DNA from: Bacillota bacterium
GTDB lineage: Bacteria > Bacillota > Clostridia > Oscillospirales > Oscillospiraceae
Direction of reading: 5' to 3'
Length of the DNA stretch: 42,670 nucleotides
Assembly: GCA_028719885.1 (NCBI GenBank)
Contig: JAQYLT010000055.1
Span: forward strand, 1 to 42,670
In this document: positions 1-8,446 of the stretch, piece after piece
Layout of the letters: each line of letters begins with the position of its first letter
How positions within the stretch are numbered: the stretch's first letter is position 1
Position numbers and translations under genes: made by a program
Notes under the pieces: model-generated
Told to the model about the DNA's origin: nothing
Seen by the model: the letters and a program-made list of their open reading frames with translations, nothing else
Database searches by the model: none

Positions 1-29
1 TCCATCCCGATGTATGCTATAGTATTCAT
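1..29 (-). CDS. 5' end of a probable IS110-family transposase, cut by the window edge
   Basis: Only the first nine codons are inside the window, reading MNTIAYIGM. An AAAGGAGAGG ribosome site sits a few bases upstream of the ATG. IS110-family transposases of Clostridia often open with this pattern, in which the Met is followed by the first Asp of the DEDD RuvC-like nuclease. That match is from memory and rests on very few residues. Positions 30-200 would then be the end of the element; IS110 elements lack terminal inverted repeats, so no boundary can be drawn. It could also be an unrelated gene. Confidence 0.4.
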
Positions 30-200
30 GGTGACCTCTCCTTTGTATGTGGTAATCCCTGTGCTATTGGGTGCATCTTTAGTTTACAGGTAAATCCACG
101 TTTTTACAATGGGGAGGTCACTTCATATTATCTACGAATCAGCTCTGCAAACTCTAATTTTTCTGTTTGCTGGCAAATCTGATCGCATTTATATACAAGT

Positions 201-225
201 ATCCCGGAGGAAAACCCTCCGGGAT
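201..225. terminator. Hairpin after tldE, terminator-like
   Basis: A perfect 10-bp stem (ATCCCGGAGG / CCTCCGGGAT, loop AAAAC) ends 5 bases before the tldE stop codon. The run of T follows it on the plus strand, pointing toward tldE. On the minus strand the stem is followed by ACTTGTATAT, a poor U-tract. It may shield tldE from plus-strand reading from the left and end the tldD-tldE transcript only weakly. Confidence 0.55.
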
Positions 226-230
226 ATTTT

Positions 231-1505
231 TTAGAAAATCTTCAAATTCTCAAGCAATGCCTTTTCAGGGCCAATATAGCCATCCTGAACCGCAATGCCG
301 GAAGAAAACCGAATGCTGTTCAGCACTTCACTAACAGAGCCGGAAATGGAAATTCCCGTCACCGGGAGAACCTTTTCTCCGTCGCGGTAATAGGCAAGCC
401 GTACCTCGCCGCCGATATAGTCGCTGAAAAAGTCTACCTGCAGGCCGGACATGGAGATGATTTCCAGGTTTTTTCCCTCTTGCAGGGCTTTCTCATCCAG
501 AGAGCCCCCATCCGCCCGGAGGCAGCGAAGATTTCCGGTGGGCTGCTCTCCGAGGTACTGCCCATACCGATTGTCCCCATAATAGGCGATGGCCTTACCG
601 TCGGAGACAATGCGCTGCTGGCCCAAGGTCAATCCGTCGTGGTCGAATTTGGCACTGCGGACGCTGCCCGCTGCCGCTCCGGCCATGGTGATGCCAATCC
701 GGTCCCCGGTGGGGTTCTTCTGAATGGCATCTCCCTTTTGAAACACGGTGGAATGGCTATAAACAGAGGAATACTTCAGGTTGTCCGCAATGGCGAAGAA
801 CAGGGTCATGAGTTCCTGCTTGTTGAGAATCACCTTGCAGTCCAGCTTCTGCTGGGGCTTCTCGGATTCGTAGCGGGCCTTTGCCGCCGCCATCATTTGG
901 GCGATTTCCTCATGGAGGGCTTTTTCATCCAGGCTGCTGAAATTGTACTGCTCATAGAGCTCCACACTCTGTTTTAAGCCATTATAGGTGGGAATCGCCT
1001 CCACCATGGCATCGTATCGAACCTGGGATTTCAGCAGCCCTCTGCTGTTCTGGACGGTCTCGTGATGCCGGTTTACAAACACCTCAACGGAATTGAGGGA
1101 GCCGTTGGGCATTTTGTTGGCATCAAAAACGATATTGGCAATGTCCGCCGCCAAATCCTCCGGTGCTGCGTCGCTGAAATTACTCTCAACGGTGTAGTCG
1201 CCGGTTTCATTCCCCGGAAGCGTGTAGGGCTTGTTGTCAATCAGCATGGCCTTGTCCACTGCCTTGCAGATCAGCTCTGCCAGCTGCTCCTCCGTGGTGG
1301 AGGGATACACCAGGAACTCCGCATCCCCAAGGAATTCCCCATGGGAAACATACACCGTCACCTGGGTGTCGCAGGTTTTGGTCCGCCGAACCGTTTCCAG
1401 CTTGCCCTTGACAAAGAACATCTCGTAGCTCTTGATCTCATGGGTATTGATCTGATAGTCCGTCACCCGGGCATTGGCACGGAGCATGGATTCTAATTGT
1501 TTCAT
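231..1505 (-). CDS. tldE: TldE/PmbA-like subunit of the TldD/TldE metalloprotease
   Basis: This 424-aa protein is the partner of the adjacent TldD. In characterised systems TldD and TldE form a heterodimeric zinc protease that trims unfolded or linear peptides, such as the microcin B17 leader and the CcdA antitoxin. No HExxxH motif is visible, as expected for the non-catalytic TldE/PmbA subunit, whose role is to shape the substrate channel. The ATG overlaps the tldD stop as ATGA, so the two are translationally coupled and made together. A hairpin lies right after its stop. No leader-peptide or RiPP gene is recognisable next door, so the substrate cannot be read from context. Family assignment rests on overall similarity and the tldD pairing. 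Confidence 0.88.
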   Translation of the reverse strand: MKQLESMLRANARVTDYQINTHEIKSYEMFFVKGKLETVRRTKTCDTQVTVYVSHGEFLGDAEFLVYPSTTEEQLAELICKAVDKAMLIDNKPYTLPGNETGDYTVESNFSDAAPEDLAADIANIVFDANKMPNGSLNSVEVFVNRHHETVQNSRGLLKSQVRYDAMVEAIPTYNGLKQSVELYEQYNFSSLDEKALHEEIAQMMAAAKARYESEKPQQKLDCKVILNKQELMTLFFAIADNLKYSSVYSHSTVFQKGDAIQKNPTGDRIGITMAGAAAGSVRSAKFDHDGLTLGQQRIVSDGKAIAYYGDNRYGQYLGEQPTGNLRCLRADGGSLDEKALQEGKNLEIISMSGLQVDFFSDYIGGEVRLAYYRDGEKVLPVTGISISGSVSEVLNSIRFSSGIAVQDGYIGPEKALLENLKIF

Positions 1506-2905
1506 CCCAGTTTCACCCTCGCTTTCAATGCGGGCCCGCCGTCACTGACCCGGACCCATTCCTTGTAGCCCTTGCCACAGAAGCCGGAACCGCAGATGGC
1601 AAAATCATCAGAAATCATGGAGATGGATTGGAGCAAATCCGGAACATAGCCACTCATCACAACAGGGGAGACGTAGTTTTCCGTTAGCTTCCCGTCCACG
1701 ATCTCGATGCCGTACTGGGCAACACACTGAATGGCCCAGTTTTTCGGGTCCTCCATGCCGTTATCGGTTTCAAAGAGCATATAGCCATGCTGAATGGAGG
1801 CGATCATGTCCTCCAGCTTGTCCGTTCCTTTTTCAAAGAAGGTATTGGTCATTCTGGTGTATGCCTTGCGGCGGCTGGACTGCCTTCTGCCGTTGCCGGT
1901 GGGAGCGGTGCCCAATTGGGCAGCGGAGGCCAGGTCCGAGATGCCGGTGACCAGGATGCCGTCCTTGATGATCTGGGTATCGCCGGCCAGAACGCCGTCG
2001 TCATCAAAGAAATAGGACGCAATGCAAAGGGCAGAAGCGGCGCCGTCTTTCATATTGCAGATGGGAGAGGCCACGTATTTGCCCACATATTCCTTGGCCA
2101 GGGCTCTGTCTTTCACAAATTGGTCCATTTCCACGCCGTGACCGAAGGCCTCGTGGGCAATCAGGCCGGTGATGGAGGGGTCGGTAATCACATCGTAGAC
2201 GCCGGGCTCGATGGGCTTGGCGTAGGCTAGGTGGTGCGCCCGGCTGACCAGGGAATCCAGCTTTCTGGGCAGCCCGGCCATTACATCGGCGACCTTGTGA
2301 GAGCCGTCGAAGTCATACACCTGGACAACCTTCTCGTTCTCCCGGTAAACCAATACAACCATGCCGCCAATATAGGCATAGTTCTGGTCCAACTCCCGAT
2401 TGGCGGAAATGAAAAGCTTGGATACCTCCATGGTGCTGAGGGCCACCATGGCATTGAGAATATGTTCACTCTTGCCCTGGAGCTCTTTCTGACACTTCTG
2501 GCAAAACTCCAAAAGCTGGGCATCGGAATAATCATTCAAATCCGACTCCCGGGAGAAAGACCGAACCAGGGGCGCATCCTCCAAATGAACGCCCTGAATT
2601 TTCTCCTGCTTCAGCGCTGCGCTGACGGAGAAGCCCTGCCGGATCTCCTCCGCCAGAGACGCCACATCCTCGGAAATGTCGTCCAAAGAGTACTCGAAGA
2701 AGCAGCCGCCGTCATGAATCTTCACGACAAAGCCGCATTCCGTATCCTGACCGTTGCTGATGTTGCTGGTGTTGGCATCCACGCGAACAGCCGTGGATTT
2801 GTTGTCGGAACCCAGGATGCTGACATAGCTGAATTGCTCTTTCAGAATGTTCACCAGGGCTTTTGCCCGGTCTCTTCTGGAATTGAGAAATTCGGAAAAT
2901 CCCAT
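1502..2905 (-). CDS. tldD: TldD metalloprotease, catalytic subunit
   Basis: This 467-aa protein carries the zinc-binding HEAFGH helix at about residues 251-256. The C-terminal GSGFCGKGY segment probably supplies the third zinc ligand (a cysteine in E. coli TldD). The start is the ATG giving MGFSEFLN, because AGGAAAGAAGG lies at ribosome-site distance before it; an ATG 13 codons further upstream has no such site. With TldE it forms a cytosolic peptidase that cleaves within an enclosed chamber. A TTGCAT-16-TATAAT promoter with an extended -10 lies 71 bases upstream. The pair forms a two-gene operon, divergent from the glycan cluster. Confidence 0.92.
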   Translation of the reverse strand: MGFSEFLNSRRDRAKALVNILKEQFSYVSILGSDNKSTAVRVDANTSNISNGQDTECGFVVKIHDGGCFFEYSLDDISEDVASLAEEIRQGFSVSAALKQEKIQGVHLEDAPLVRSFSRESDLNDYSDAQLLEFCQKCQKELQGKSEHILNAMVALSTMEVSKLFISANRELDQNYAYIGGMVVLVYRENEKVVQVYDFDGSHKVADVMAGLPRKLDSLVSRAHHLAYAKPIEPGVYDVITDPSITGLIAHEAFGHGVEMDQFVKDRALAKEYVGKYVASPICNMKDGAASALCIASYFFDDDGVLAGDTQIIKDGILVTGISDLASAAQLGTAPTGNGRRQSSRRKAYTRMTNTFFEKGTDKLEDMIASIQHGYMLFETDNGMEDPKNWAIQCVAQYGIEIVDGKLTENYVSPVVMSGYVPDLLQSISMISDDFAICGSGFCGKGYKEWVRVSDGGPALKARVKLG

Positions 2906-2975
2906 TAAAACGCCTTCTTTCCTGAAAAACCGCAGGCAAGCCATTCACCCCGGTTTTTCAAAATAATATACGGAA

Positions 2976-3003
2976 ATTATAGCACCTTTCCGCCGGAATG
3001 CAA
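2976..3003 (-). promoter_or_regulatory. Promoter of tldD-tldE
   Basis: On the minus strand TTGCAT (2998-3003) and TATAAT (2976-2981) are 16 bases apart. The -10 is preceded by TGC, an extended -10. It is the best sigma-A type match upstream of tldD. Confidence 0.6.
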
Positions 3004-3117
3004 GCAATTAATTGATACATATGAGGATATGAGAGAAAAACCAATTCGGCTTACCGGCATTAAGCTGCATAAGGAGCGTTAAGTTAATTAAGATATAAGA
3101 TATCAGCCTGTCGTGTG

Positions 3118-3373
3118 CGTAGGGAACGGATTTATCCGTTCCGAAAGGTTCGATGATCACCGCAGTTCGTTGCGTGGCATTTGGGGGAACATATTATCGA
3201 CGTTTTACCAATTTATCCAACCGATTTTGAAACAATATGGGGAGTGGAACGGATAAATCCGTTCCCTACGAAAAGAATCAACATTTTCTCATTCAAGGCA
3301 CCGGCGCAAAACAATCACCCAGGCGGAATGCATAAATGCATTCCCTACGAAACATCTCGTCAAATTCCAATTC
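3118..3373. repeat. GTAG-hairpin repeat element 1 (three units)
   Basis: A forward unit sits at 3119-3143 and reverse units at 3245-3270 and 3324-3349. Each is GTAG plus an 8-bp stem and 4-nt loop; the first two have arms GGAACGGA / TCCGTTCC and the third GGAATGCA / TGCATTCC. The right end finishes with the element terminus CAAATTCCAATT. It fills the divergent space between tldD and the glycan cluster. No gene is seen here; short ORFs across it are by-products of the repeat. Confidence 0.85.
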
Positions 3374-3439
3374 ACCGGCTTGCAAAGCTGATATGTACAT
3401 AAATATTTTCCTCTAAGCCATTATCTGCATGGCCGCTTC

Positions 3440-3468
3440 TTGAAATCAGAGCAGAATTATGGTATTCT
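3440..3468 (+). promoter_or_regulatory. Promoter of the glycan cluster
   Basis: TTGAAA (3440-3445) and TATTCT (3463-3468) are 17 bases apart, 58 bases before the aminotransferase start. It lies just beyond repeat element 1. Confidence 0.65.
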
Positions 3469-3526
3469 AATAAGAGACTGGATTTGTTCTTTTTTCGCAA
3501 ACAGCACGAAGAGAGGAAATTGAAAG

Positions 3527-4813
3527 ATGTTTATCTCTGAGAATCATCATTTCAAACAATTTGAGCAAAAGGTCTGGCTGTCCTCGCCCACCATGTATCC
3601 GGATTCCATGGATTATGTGATGGAGGCCTATCAGGCCAATTGGATGTCCACCGTTGGCGCCAATATCAACCAGGCGGAAAAGAGCATCTGCCAAAAGATT
3701 GGCTGTAACCATGCCGTTGCTCTTTCCACCGGCACGGCAGCGCTGCATCTTGCCATGAAGCTGGCGGGAGAGCAGCTCTATGGAAAACCCGCCATTGGAA
3801 AAGGGGCCCTTGACGGTCACCTGGTTGCAGCCAGCGACATGACCTTTGATGCCACGGTGAATCCCATTGTCTACGAGGGAGGCATTCCTGTTTTCATCGA
3901 CACGGAATACGACACCTGGAACATGGACCCGGTTTCCCTGGAAAAGGCGTTTCAGATGTATCCGGAAATCAAGCTTGTGGTCACCGCGCACCTCTACGGC
4001 ACCCCGGGCAAGGTGGACGAAATCAAGGAGGTTTGCCGCAAGCACGGCGCGATCATCATTGAAGATGCCGCCGAATCCCTGGGCGCCAGCTACAAGGGAA
4101 TTCAAACCGGCTCCTTTGGCATGTACAACGCTATTTCCTTTAACGGCAACAAAATCATCACCGGCTCCTCCGGCGGCATGCTCCTGACCGACAGCGCCGA
4201 GGCGGCAGAAAAGGTCCGCAAATGGTCTACCCAGTCCAGAGAGCGGGCTTCCTGGTATCAGCATGAGGAATTGGGCTATAACTACCGCATGAGCAACGTG
4301 ATTGCCGGTATTGTCCGGGGGCAGCTTCCCCATCTGGAGGAGCATATCGCCCGGAAGAAGGCCATCTATCAGCGCTATCAGGAGGGGCTCCAGGATTTGC
4401 CGGTGCAGATGAATCCCTACGACGGGGAGAACAGCGAGCCAAATTTCTGGCTTAGCTGCATGCTCCTTGACCGGGATGCCATGTGTCCCCAGGTAAGAGG
4501 GGAGCGGGATGTCCTCTTCACCCCGGTGCATGGCAAAAGCTGCCCCACCGAGATTCTGGAAGCCATCGCCTCCATCAACGCCGAGGGCCGTCCCATTTGG
4601 AAGCCCATGCATATGCAGCCCATCTACCGGATGAATCCCTTTGTGGTGCGGGATGGGACGGGCCGAGCCAGAACCAACGCCTACATCGACGGCGGCTGCG
4701 CTGATGTGGGCATGGATATCTTCCAGAGAGGCCTCTGCCTGCCCAGCGACAACAAAATGACCCCGCAGCAGCAGGACAGAATCATTGACGTAATCAGGGC
4801 CTGCTTTGAATAA
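3527..4813 (+). CDS. DegT/DnrJ/EryC1/StrS aminotransferase (PglE/LegC type)
   Basis: This 428-aa fold-type I PLP enzyme transfers an amino group, usually from glutamate, to a 4-keto nucleotide sugar. The Schiff-base lysine is K209 in the segment SFNGNKIIT. This segment and the C-terminal PIWKPMHMQPIY and GLCLPSDNKMT are typical of the UDP-4-keto-6-deoxy-GlcNAc aminotransferases that make bacillosamine or legionaminic precursors. It opens the glycan cluster behind a clear promoter, and a PglC-like transferase follows, as in pgl clusters. The matching 4,6-dehydratase (PglF) and N-acetyltransferase (PglD) are not in the window. The exact sugar is inferred. The start has AGAGGAA about 10 bases upstream. 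Confidence 0.88.
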   Translation: MFISENHHFKQFEQKVWLSSPTMYPDSMDYVMEAYQANWMSTVGANINQAEKSICQKIGCNHAVALSTGTAALHLAMKLAGEQLYGKPAIGKGALDGHLVAASDMTFDATVNPIVYEGGIPVFIDTEYDTWNMDPVSLEKAFQMYPEIKLVVTAHLYGTPGKVDEIKEVCRKHGAIIIEDAAESLGASYKGIQTGSFGMYNAISFNGNKIITGSSGGMLLTDSAEAAEKVRKWSTQSRERASWYQHEELGYNYRMSNVIAGIVRGQLPHLEEHIARKKAIYQRYQEGLQDLPVQMNPYDGENSEPNFWLSCMLLDRDAMCPQVRGERDVLFTPVHGKSCPTEILEAIASINAEGRPIWKPMHMQPIYRMNPFVVRDGTGRARTNAYIDGGCADVGMDIFQRGLCLPSDNKMTPQQQDRIIDVIRACFE

Positions 4814-4865
4814 TGGCAGCATGGACCGTGTGCCAAGAGAACGCTTTTTGTTCAGGAGGATTGTC

Positions 4866-5483
4866 GTGTATCGATCAGGAATCAAACGGCTTTTGGATAT
4901 CATCATTTCGGCCACCGCGCTGATTCTGCTCTCGCCGCTTTTTGTCATTCTTTCACTCTTCGTCTATGCCACCATGGGCAGCCCCATCCTCTTCCGGCAA
5001 AAAAGGGTGGGAAAGGACAAAAAAGTCTTTGAGATGATGAAATTCCGTTCCATGACCAGCAAAAAAGACGCCAACGGGGAGCTTCTGCCCGACCGGGACC
5101 GGCTGACGAAAACAGGGGATTTTCTGCGGAAAACCAGCCTGGACGAAATTCCGGAGCTGCTGAATGTGCTCAAGGGAGATATGTCCATCGTGGGACCCAG
5201 GCCGCTTCTGGTGGAATATCTGCCCTACTACACCCAGCGGGAAAATCTTCGGTTCCAAGCCAGAGGCGGCCTGATCCCGCCGGATGCGCTGTATGGAAGC
5301 GTGACCCCCACCTGGGATAACCAGCTGGAATTCGAGGCAGAATACGTGGAAAAGCTCAGCTTCCGCAACGATGTGAAGATTGTTTTGAAAACCTTTGGGT
5401 TGCTTTTTAAGCGTGTGGAGTCTGATTTCGGGCAATACGAGCGGGAATCACTGTCCACAGAAAGGGAAAGAAAGAATGGGTAA
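4866..5483 (+). CDS. PglC/WcaJ-type initiating phosphoglycosyl transferase
   Basis: This protein transfers a sugar-phosphate from a UDP-sugar to undecaprenyl phosphate at the membrane, the first step of glycan assembly. The chosen start is a GTG at 4866 with AGGAGG at 4854-4859, giving VYRSGIKRLLDIIIS; an in-frame ATG at 4806 lacks such a site. The result (205 aa) matches small monotopic enzymes such as PglC rather than the long five-TM WcaJ/PglB forms. One hydrophobic re-entrant helix (about residues 9-32) is followed by the family motif FRQKRVGKD and by MMKFRSM. SLDEIPELLNVLKGDMSIVG is the family's signature with its catalytic acidic residue. It sits 52 bases behind the aminotransferase whose product it may load. 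Confidence 0.88.
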   Translation: MYRSGIKRLLDIIISATALILLSPLFVILSLFVYATMGSPILFRQKRVGKDKKVFEMMKFRSMTSKKDANGELLPDRDRLTKTGDFLRKTSLDEIPELLNVLKGDMSIVGPRPLLVEYLPYYTQRENLRFQARGGLIPPDALYGSVTPTWDNQLEFEAEYVEKLSFRNDVKIVLKTFGLLFKRVESDFGQYERESLSTERERKNG

Positions 5484-6177
5484 GGTCATCGCAATCCATC
5501 AGCCGGATTATATTCCCTGGCTGGGTTTATATTATAAAATGGCGCATTGTGACACCTTTGTGTACCTGGATGATGCCCAGTATTCCAACCAGGCGGACCA
5601 CAATGTGAACCTGATCAAAACCCCCCAGGGGCCATGCAGATTAAAGGTTCCTGTGGAGCAGCATCTGGGGGATTTGATCTGCAATGTCCGGACAAAGGAC
5701 GAATTAAACTGGAAAGAAAAGCACCTGAAAACCCTCCGGATGAACTATTCCAAAGCGGCGCATTTTCATGAGATTTTCCCGGAGTTTGAGGAGGTCATTC
5801 TGTCCCATCAGGGTTCCATTGCCGACTTAAACATGCGAATCAACCAGTTTATTTGCAAGGGCTTTCAGATTCATCCTGAAATTCTGAAAAGCTCTCAGAT
5901 GGATATCCACTCTTTCCGGGAAGAGCGGGTTATCGACATCTGCCTTCAGGCAGGGGGAACGGAATATCTCTCCGGAAACGGCGCGAGAGTATACCAAAAG
6001 GAAGAGGATTTCCTGGAAAAAGGGCTGAAGCTAACTTATCTGGCCTATCAGCCCATCCAGTATCCCCAGTTATGGGGAAAATTCGAGCCCTGCATGTCCG
6101 TGCTGGATTATATTTTTAACTGCGGATTTGACTGGGACTATGTAGAACAGCAAGTGAGGTTGGCACAGCAGCTATGA
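5476..6177 (+). CDS. WbqC-like family protein
   Basis: This 233-aa cytosolic protein begins IAIHQPDYIPWLG, the hallmark N-terminal motif of the WbqC family, followed by YLDDAQY. The family occurs in O-antigen and other surface-glycan clusters. Its chemistry is not settled, as far as I know; acyl or aminoacyl modification of a sugar amine is one proposal. The start is the ATG at 5476, which overlaps the PglC-like gene by 8 bases. Its own stop overlaps the next ATG (ATGA), so three genes are tightly coupled. An upstream in-frame ATG at 5395 is buried in the preceding gene and was not used. Confidence 0.82.
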   Translation: MGKVIAIHQPDYIPWLGLYYKMAHCDTFVYLDDAQYSNQADHNVNLIKTPQGPCRLKVPVEQHLGDLICNVRTKDELNWKEKHLKTLRMNYSKAAHFHEIFPEFEEVILSHQGSIADLNMRINQFICKGFQIHPEILKSSQMDIHSFREERVIDICLQAGGTEYLSGNGARVYQKEEDFLEKGLKLTYLAYQPIQYPQLWGKFEPCMSVLDYIFNCGFDWDYVEQQVRLAQQL

Positions 6178-7385
6178 ATGTATTATTTATTGCCTTGGCC
6201 TGGCCAAAGCCCGGTGAGCCCAATCTGTACACCGATTTGATGGATGAATTTGTCGCCGCAGGAGATCAGGTCTGCGTTGCAACGCTGTGCGAAAAACGCA
6301 ATGGGCTGGATACACATCTCCGGGAAGAGAATGGAATGCAGGTTCTTCGGGTAAAGTGCGGCAATATTCAGAAAACGAACAAATACGAAAAGGTGATATC
6401 CTCTTTCGTTGGTGGGTACCTGTTAGAGCGGGCCGTGAATCGATATTTTGGGGATCGGCAGTTCGATGTGATTATTTTTGCCCTCCCGCCGCTGACCATC
6501 ACCCTGCCGTTGATTCGCATCAAGAAGCGCTTTCACAGCAAGCTGTATGTTCTGCTGAAAGAGTTCTGGCCCCAGGACCCGGCAGACATGGGGGCCATGA
6601 GCGTGGGCGGCGCGGTATGGAAGGTGTTTCGGTACCTGGAAAAAAAGCTGTATGAACATTCTGACTACATCGGGACCATGTCGGAAGCAGGGGCGGAGTA
6701 CATCAGAAAAACCTTTCCCCAACTGGACTGCCAGCTGGAGGTTTGCCCCAACAGCGAAAAATTCAAGCCCCAGAATTGGGTCGCCCCCGAAGCGAGAAAA
6801 AGGTGGCGGGAGAAATTCGGCATTCAGGAGACGGACTGCGCCTTTGTATTCGGCGGGAATCTGGGGTTATCCCAGGGCATTCCGGAGATGATTGAATGCA
6901 TCCGGGCCGCATCGGATATCAAGGATGTGAAATTCGTCATTGTGGGAGACGGAACGGAAAAAGACAAACTGTTTCATGCCTTGGAGCACCAGGAAAATGT
7001 GCTGCTGTTCGACTGGCTGCCGAAAGAGGATTATGATACTTTGGTGGATGCCTGCGATGTGGGTATGCTTTTCCTGTATCCCAAGTATACGGTGCCCAAC
7101 ATTCCATCCCGCCTGGTTTCTTATCTGCTGTCCGGCCTGCCGGTCGTGGCCTGCGTTGACCCGGCAAATGATATTGGGAAAATTCTGTCAGAGCATAATT
7201 GCGGCGTTTCCATGATTAACGGGGATACCGAAGGGTTCCGGGAAGCCGTGATCCTGATGAAGAATGCCGAAAAAAGAAAAGAGCTGGGGGAAAACAGCCG
7301 GAAGCTGTTTGAATCCGACTATACCGCCCGGCGAGGCTATGAGATCATTTCCGCGCATTTCCAGAATTCAGGCGATCGGCATTAA
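6174..7385 (+). CDS. GT4-family glycosyltransferase (WbuB-like)
   Basis: This 403-aa GT-B enzyme has an N-terminal acceptor domain and a C-terminal donor domain. FVFGGNLGLSQGI and the later PSRLVSYLLSGLPVVA are the donor-site motifs of retaining GT4 enzymes of the WbuB type, many of which transfer N-acetylated amino sugars. The start overlaps the wbqC-like stop by ATGA. Its stop is followed within about 15 bases by a repeat element that separates it from the second half of the cluster. In thiol-cofactor pathways (BshA, MshA) a GT4 works with a PIG-L deacetylase, which is the very next gene here. Acceptor and donor cannot be read from sequence. Confidence 0.85.
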   Translation: MNVLFIALAWPKPGEPNLYTDLMDEFVAAGDQVCVATLCEKRNGLDTHLREENGMQVLRVKCGNIQKTNKYEKVISSFVGGYLLERAVNRYFGDRQFDVIIFALPPLTITLPLIRIKKRFHSKLYVLLKEFWPQDPADMGAMSVGGAVWKVFRYLEKKLYEHSDYIGTMSEAGAEYIRKTFPQLDCQLEVCPNSEKFKPQNWVAPEARKRWREKFGIQETDCAFVFGGNLGLSQGIPEMIECIRAASDIKDVKFVIVGDGTEKDKLFHALEHQENVLLFDWLPKEDYDTLVDACDVGMLFLYPKYTVPNIPSRLVSYLLSGLPVVACVDPANDIGKILSEHNCGVSMINGDTEGFREAVILMKNAEKRKELGENSRKLFESDYTARRGYEIISAHFQNSGDRH

Positions 7386-7398
7386 GAAACTGATTGTA

Positions 7399-7670
7399 GA
7401 ATTGGGATTTGGCAAGATGATTCGTAGGGAATGCATTCCGCCATGGTCGCAAATCGCCGGGGGTTATTGAATCGAAAAAACGTTGTGTTTTGCGTAGGGA
7501 ACGCATTTATGCGTTCCGAAATGTCGGTTAACATTCATGGTCCGTTGGATGGTAATGGGTCCCAATTTTTTCCAACATTTTTCCATTCAAAATACCCCCA
7601 ACAAAAACGTTGCCGAGGCGGAACGGATAAATCCGTTCCCTACGAAACATCTCGACAAAATTCCATTTTG
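7399..7670. repeat. GTAG-hairpin repeat element 2 (three units) inside the glycan cluster
   Basis: A shortened unit sits at 7424-7440, where the loop and half a stem are lost and GGAATGCATTCC remains. A full forward unit with arms GGAACGCA / TGCGTTCC lies at 7494-7518 and a reverse GGAACGGA-type unit at 7619-7644. The element runs from GAATTGGGATTTG to AAATTCCATTTTG. Outer flanks resemble those of element 6 (TGATTG before, TCAATATGCTTAC after). It occupies nearly the whole 367-base gap; no gene is seen. Confidence 0.85.
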
Positions 7671-7752
7671 TCAATATGCTTACGAAAACTGGCAATCTGA
7701 TTCAGAATAAACCATAAACGATGATTGATTTTTACGGAACAAGGGTGATAAA

Positions 7753-8415
7753 ATGAACGTATTGGTAATTGCGCCCCATGATGATGACGAGGTCCTGGGC
7801 GTTGGAGGAACCATTGCAAAGCATGTTTCAAAGGGGGACCGGGTATATGTCTGCATTGTGACCAGCGGAACGGAGCCGCTTTTTTCCAAGGAGGATATGG
7901 CCGTTCTTGCCCGGGAGACAAAGAGGGTCCATGACTTTCTGGGGGTGTCCCACACCTATTTCCTGGGTTTTCCCGCGGCCATGCTGGAGGATGTGCCCAG
8001 ATTTCAGCTGAATCAGGCGATCATGGATGTGATACAGGAAACAAAACCGGAGATCGTCTATCTCCCTCATTTTGGGGATATGCAAAAGGATCACACCTTG
8101 ACTGCGGAAGCGGCAATGGTTGGACTTCGCCCCAAATACGACCATGTTGTCCGGGAAATCTACGCCTACGAGACACTGTCTGAAACGGAATGGAACATCC
8201 CCCATTCCAAGAACGTCTTTATCCCCAATGCTTTTTCCGACATCTCGGATTATCTGGACACCAAGCTGAAAGCCCTGGCCATGTACACCACCCAGGTGGC
8301 GGATTTTCCCAATCCCAGATCGGTGGAGGCGGTTTCCTGCCTTGCAAAGCTCCGGGGCAGCACCATCAATGTGGCCGCGGCGGAGGCTTTCTACCTGATC
8401 AGAAAAATCAGTTGA
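7753..8415 (+). CDS. PIG-L/LmbE-family zinc deacetylase
   Basis: This 220-aa Rossmann-like deacetylase removes an acetyl group from an N-acetyl amino sugar. The metal site is APHDDDE (H9, D12), a variant of the usual HPDDE in which Pro is Asp. The third ligand region is LPHFGDMQKDH (H106, D113, H114). Known relatives act on GlcNAc-PI, GlcNAc-Ins (MshB) and GlcN-malate precursors (BshB). It is the first gene after the repeat element and is followed by a decarboxylase and an ATP-grasp ligase, so a freed sugar amine could be acylated next. That order of events is inference. Confidence 0.87.
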   Translation: MNVLVIAPHDDDEVLGVGGTIAKHVSKGDRVYVCIVTSGTEPLFSKEDMAVLARETKRVHDFLGVSHTYFLGFPAAMLEDVPRFQLNQAIMDVIQETKPEIVYLPHFGDMQKDHTLTAEAAMVGLRPKYDHVVREIYAYETLSETEWNIPHSKNVFIPNAFSDISDYLDTKLKALAMYTTQVADFPNPRSVEAVSCLAKLRGSTINVAAAEAFYLIRKIS

Positions 8416-8446
8416 CGGGCGGAGCAGCAAAGGAGAACGGATTACG

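Noticed and set aside
3181..3402. Small ORFs with recurring words such as ERINPFPT, MHKCIPYE and RRERIYPFR
   Set aside because: These words are translations of the GTAG-hairpin units and recur wherever a unit lies; they are not genes.
3467..4948. 493-codon open frame on the minus strand opposite the aminotransferase
   Set aside because: It mirrors a clearly conserved gene, has no ribosome site and no recognisable domain. Long antisense frames are expected from the codon bias here; the same goes for those opposite ffh (21232-22587), ftsK (39681-42269) and dus.
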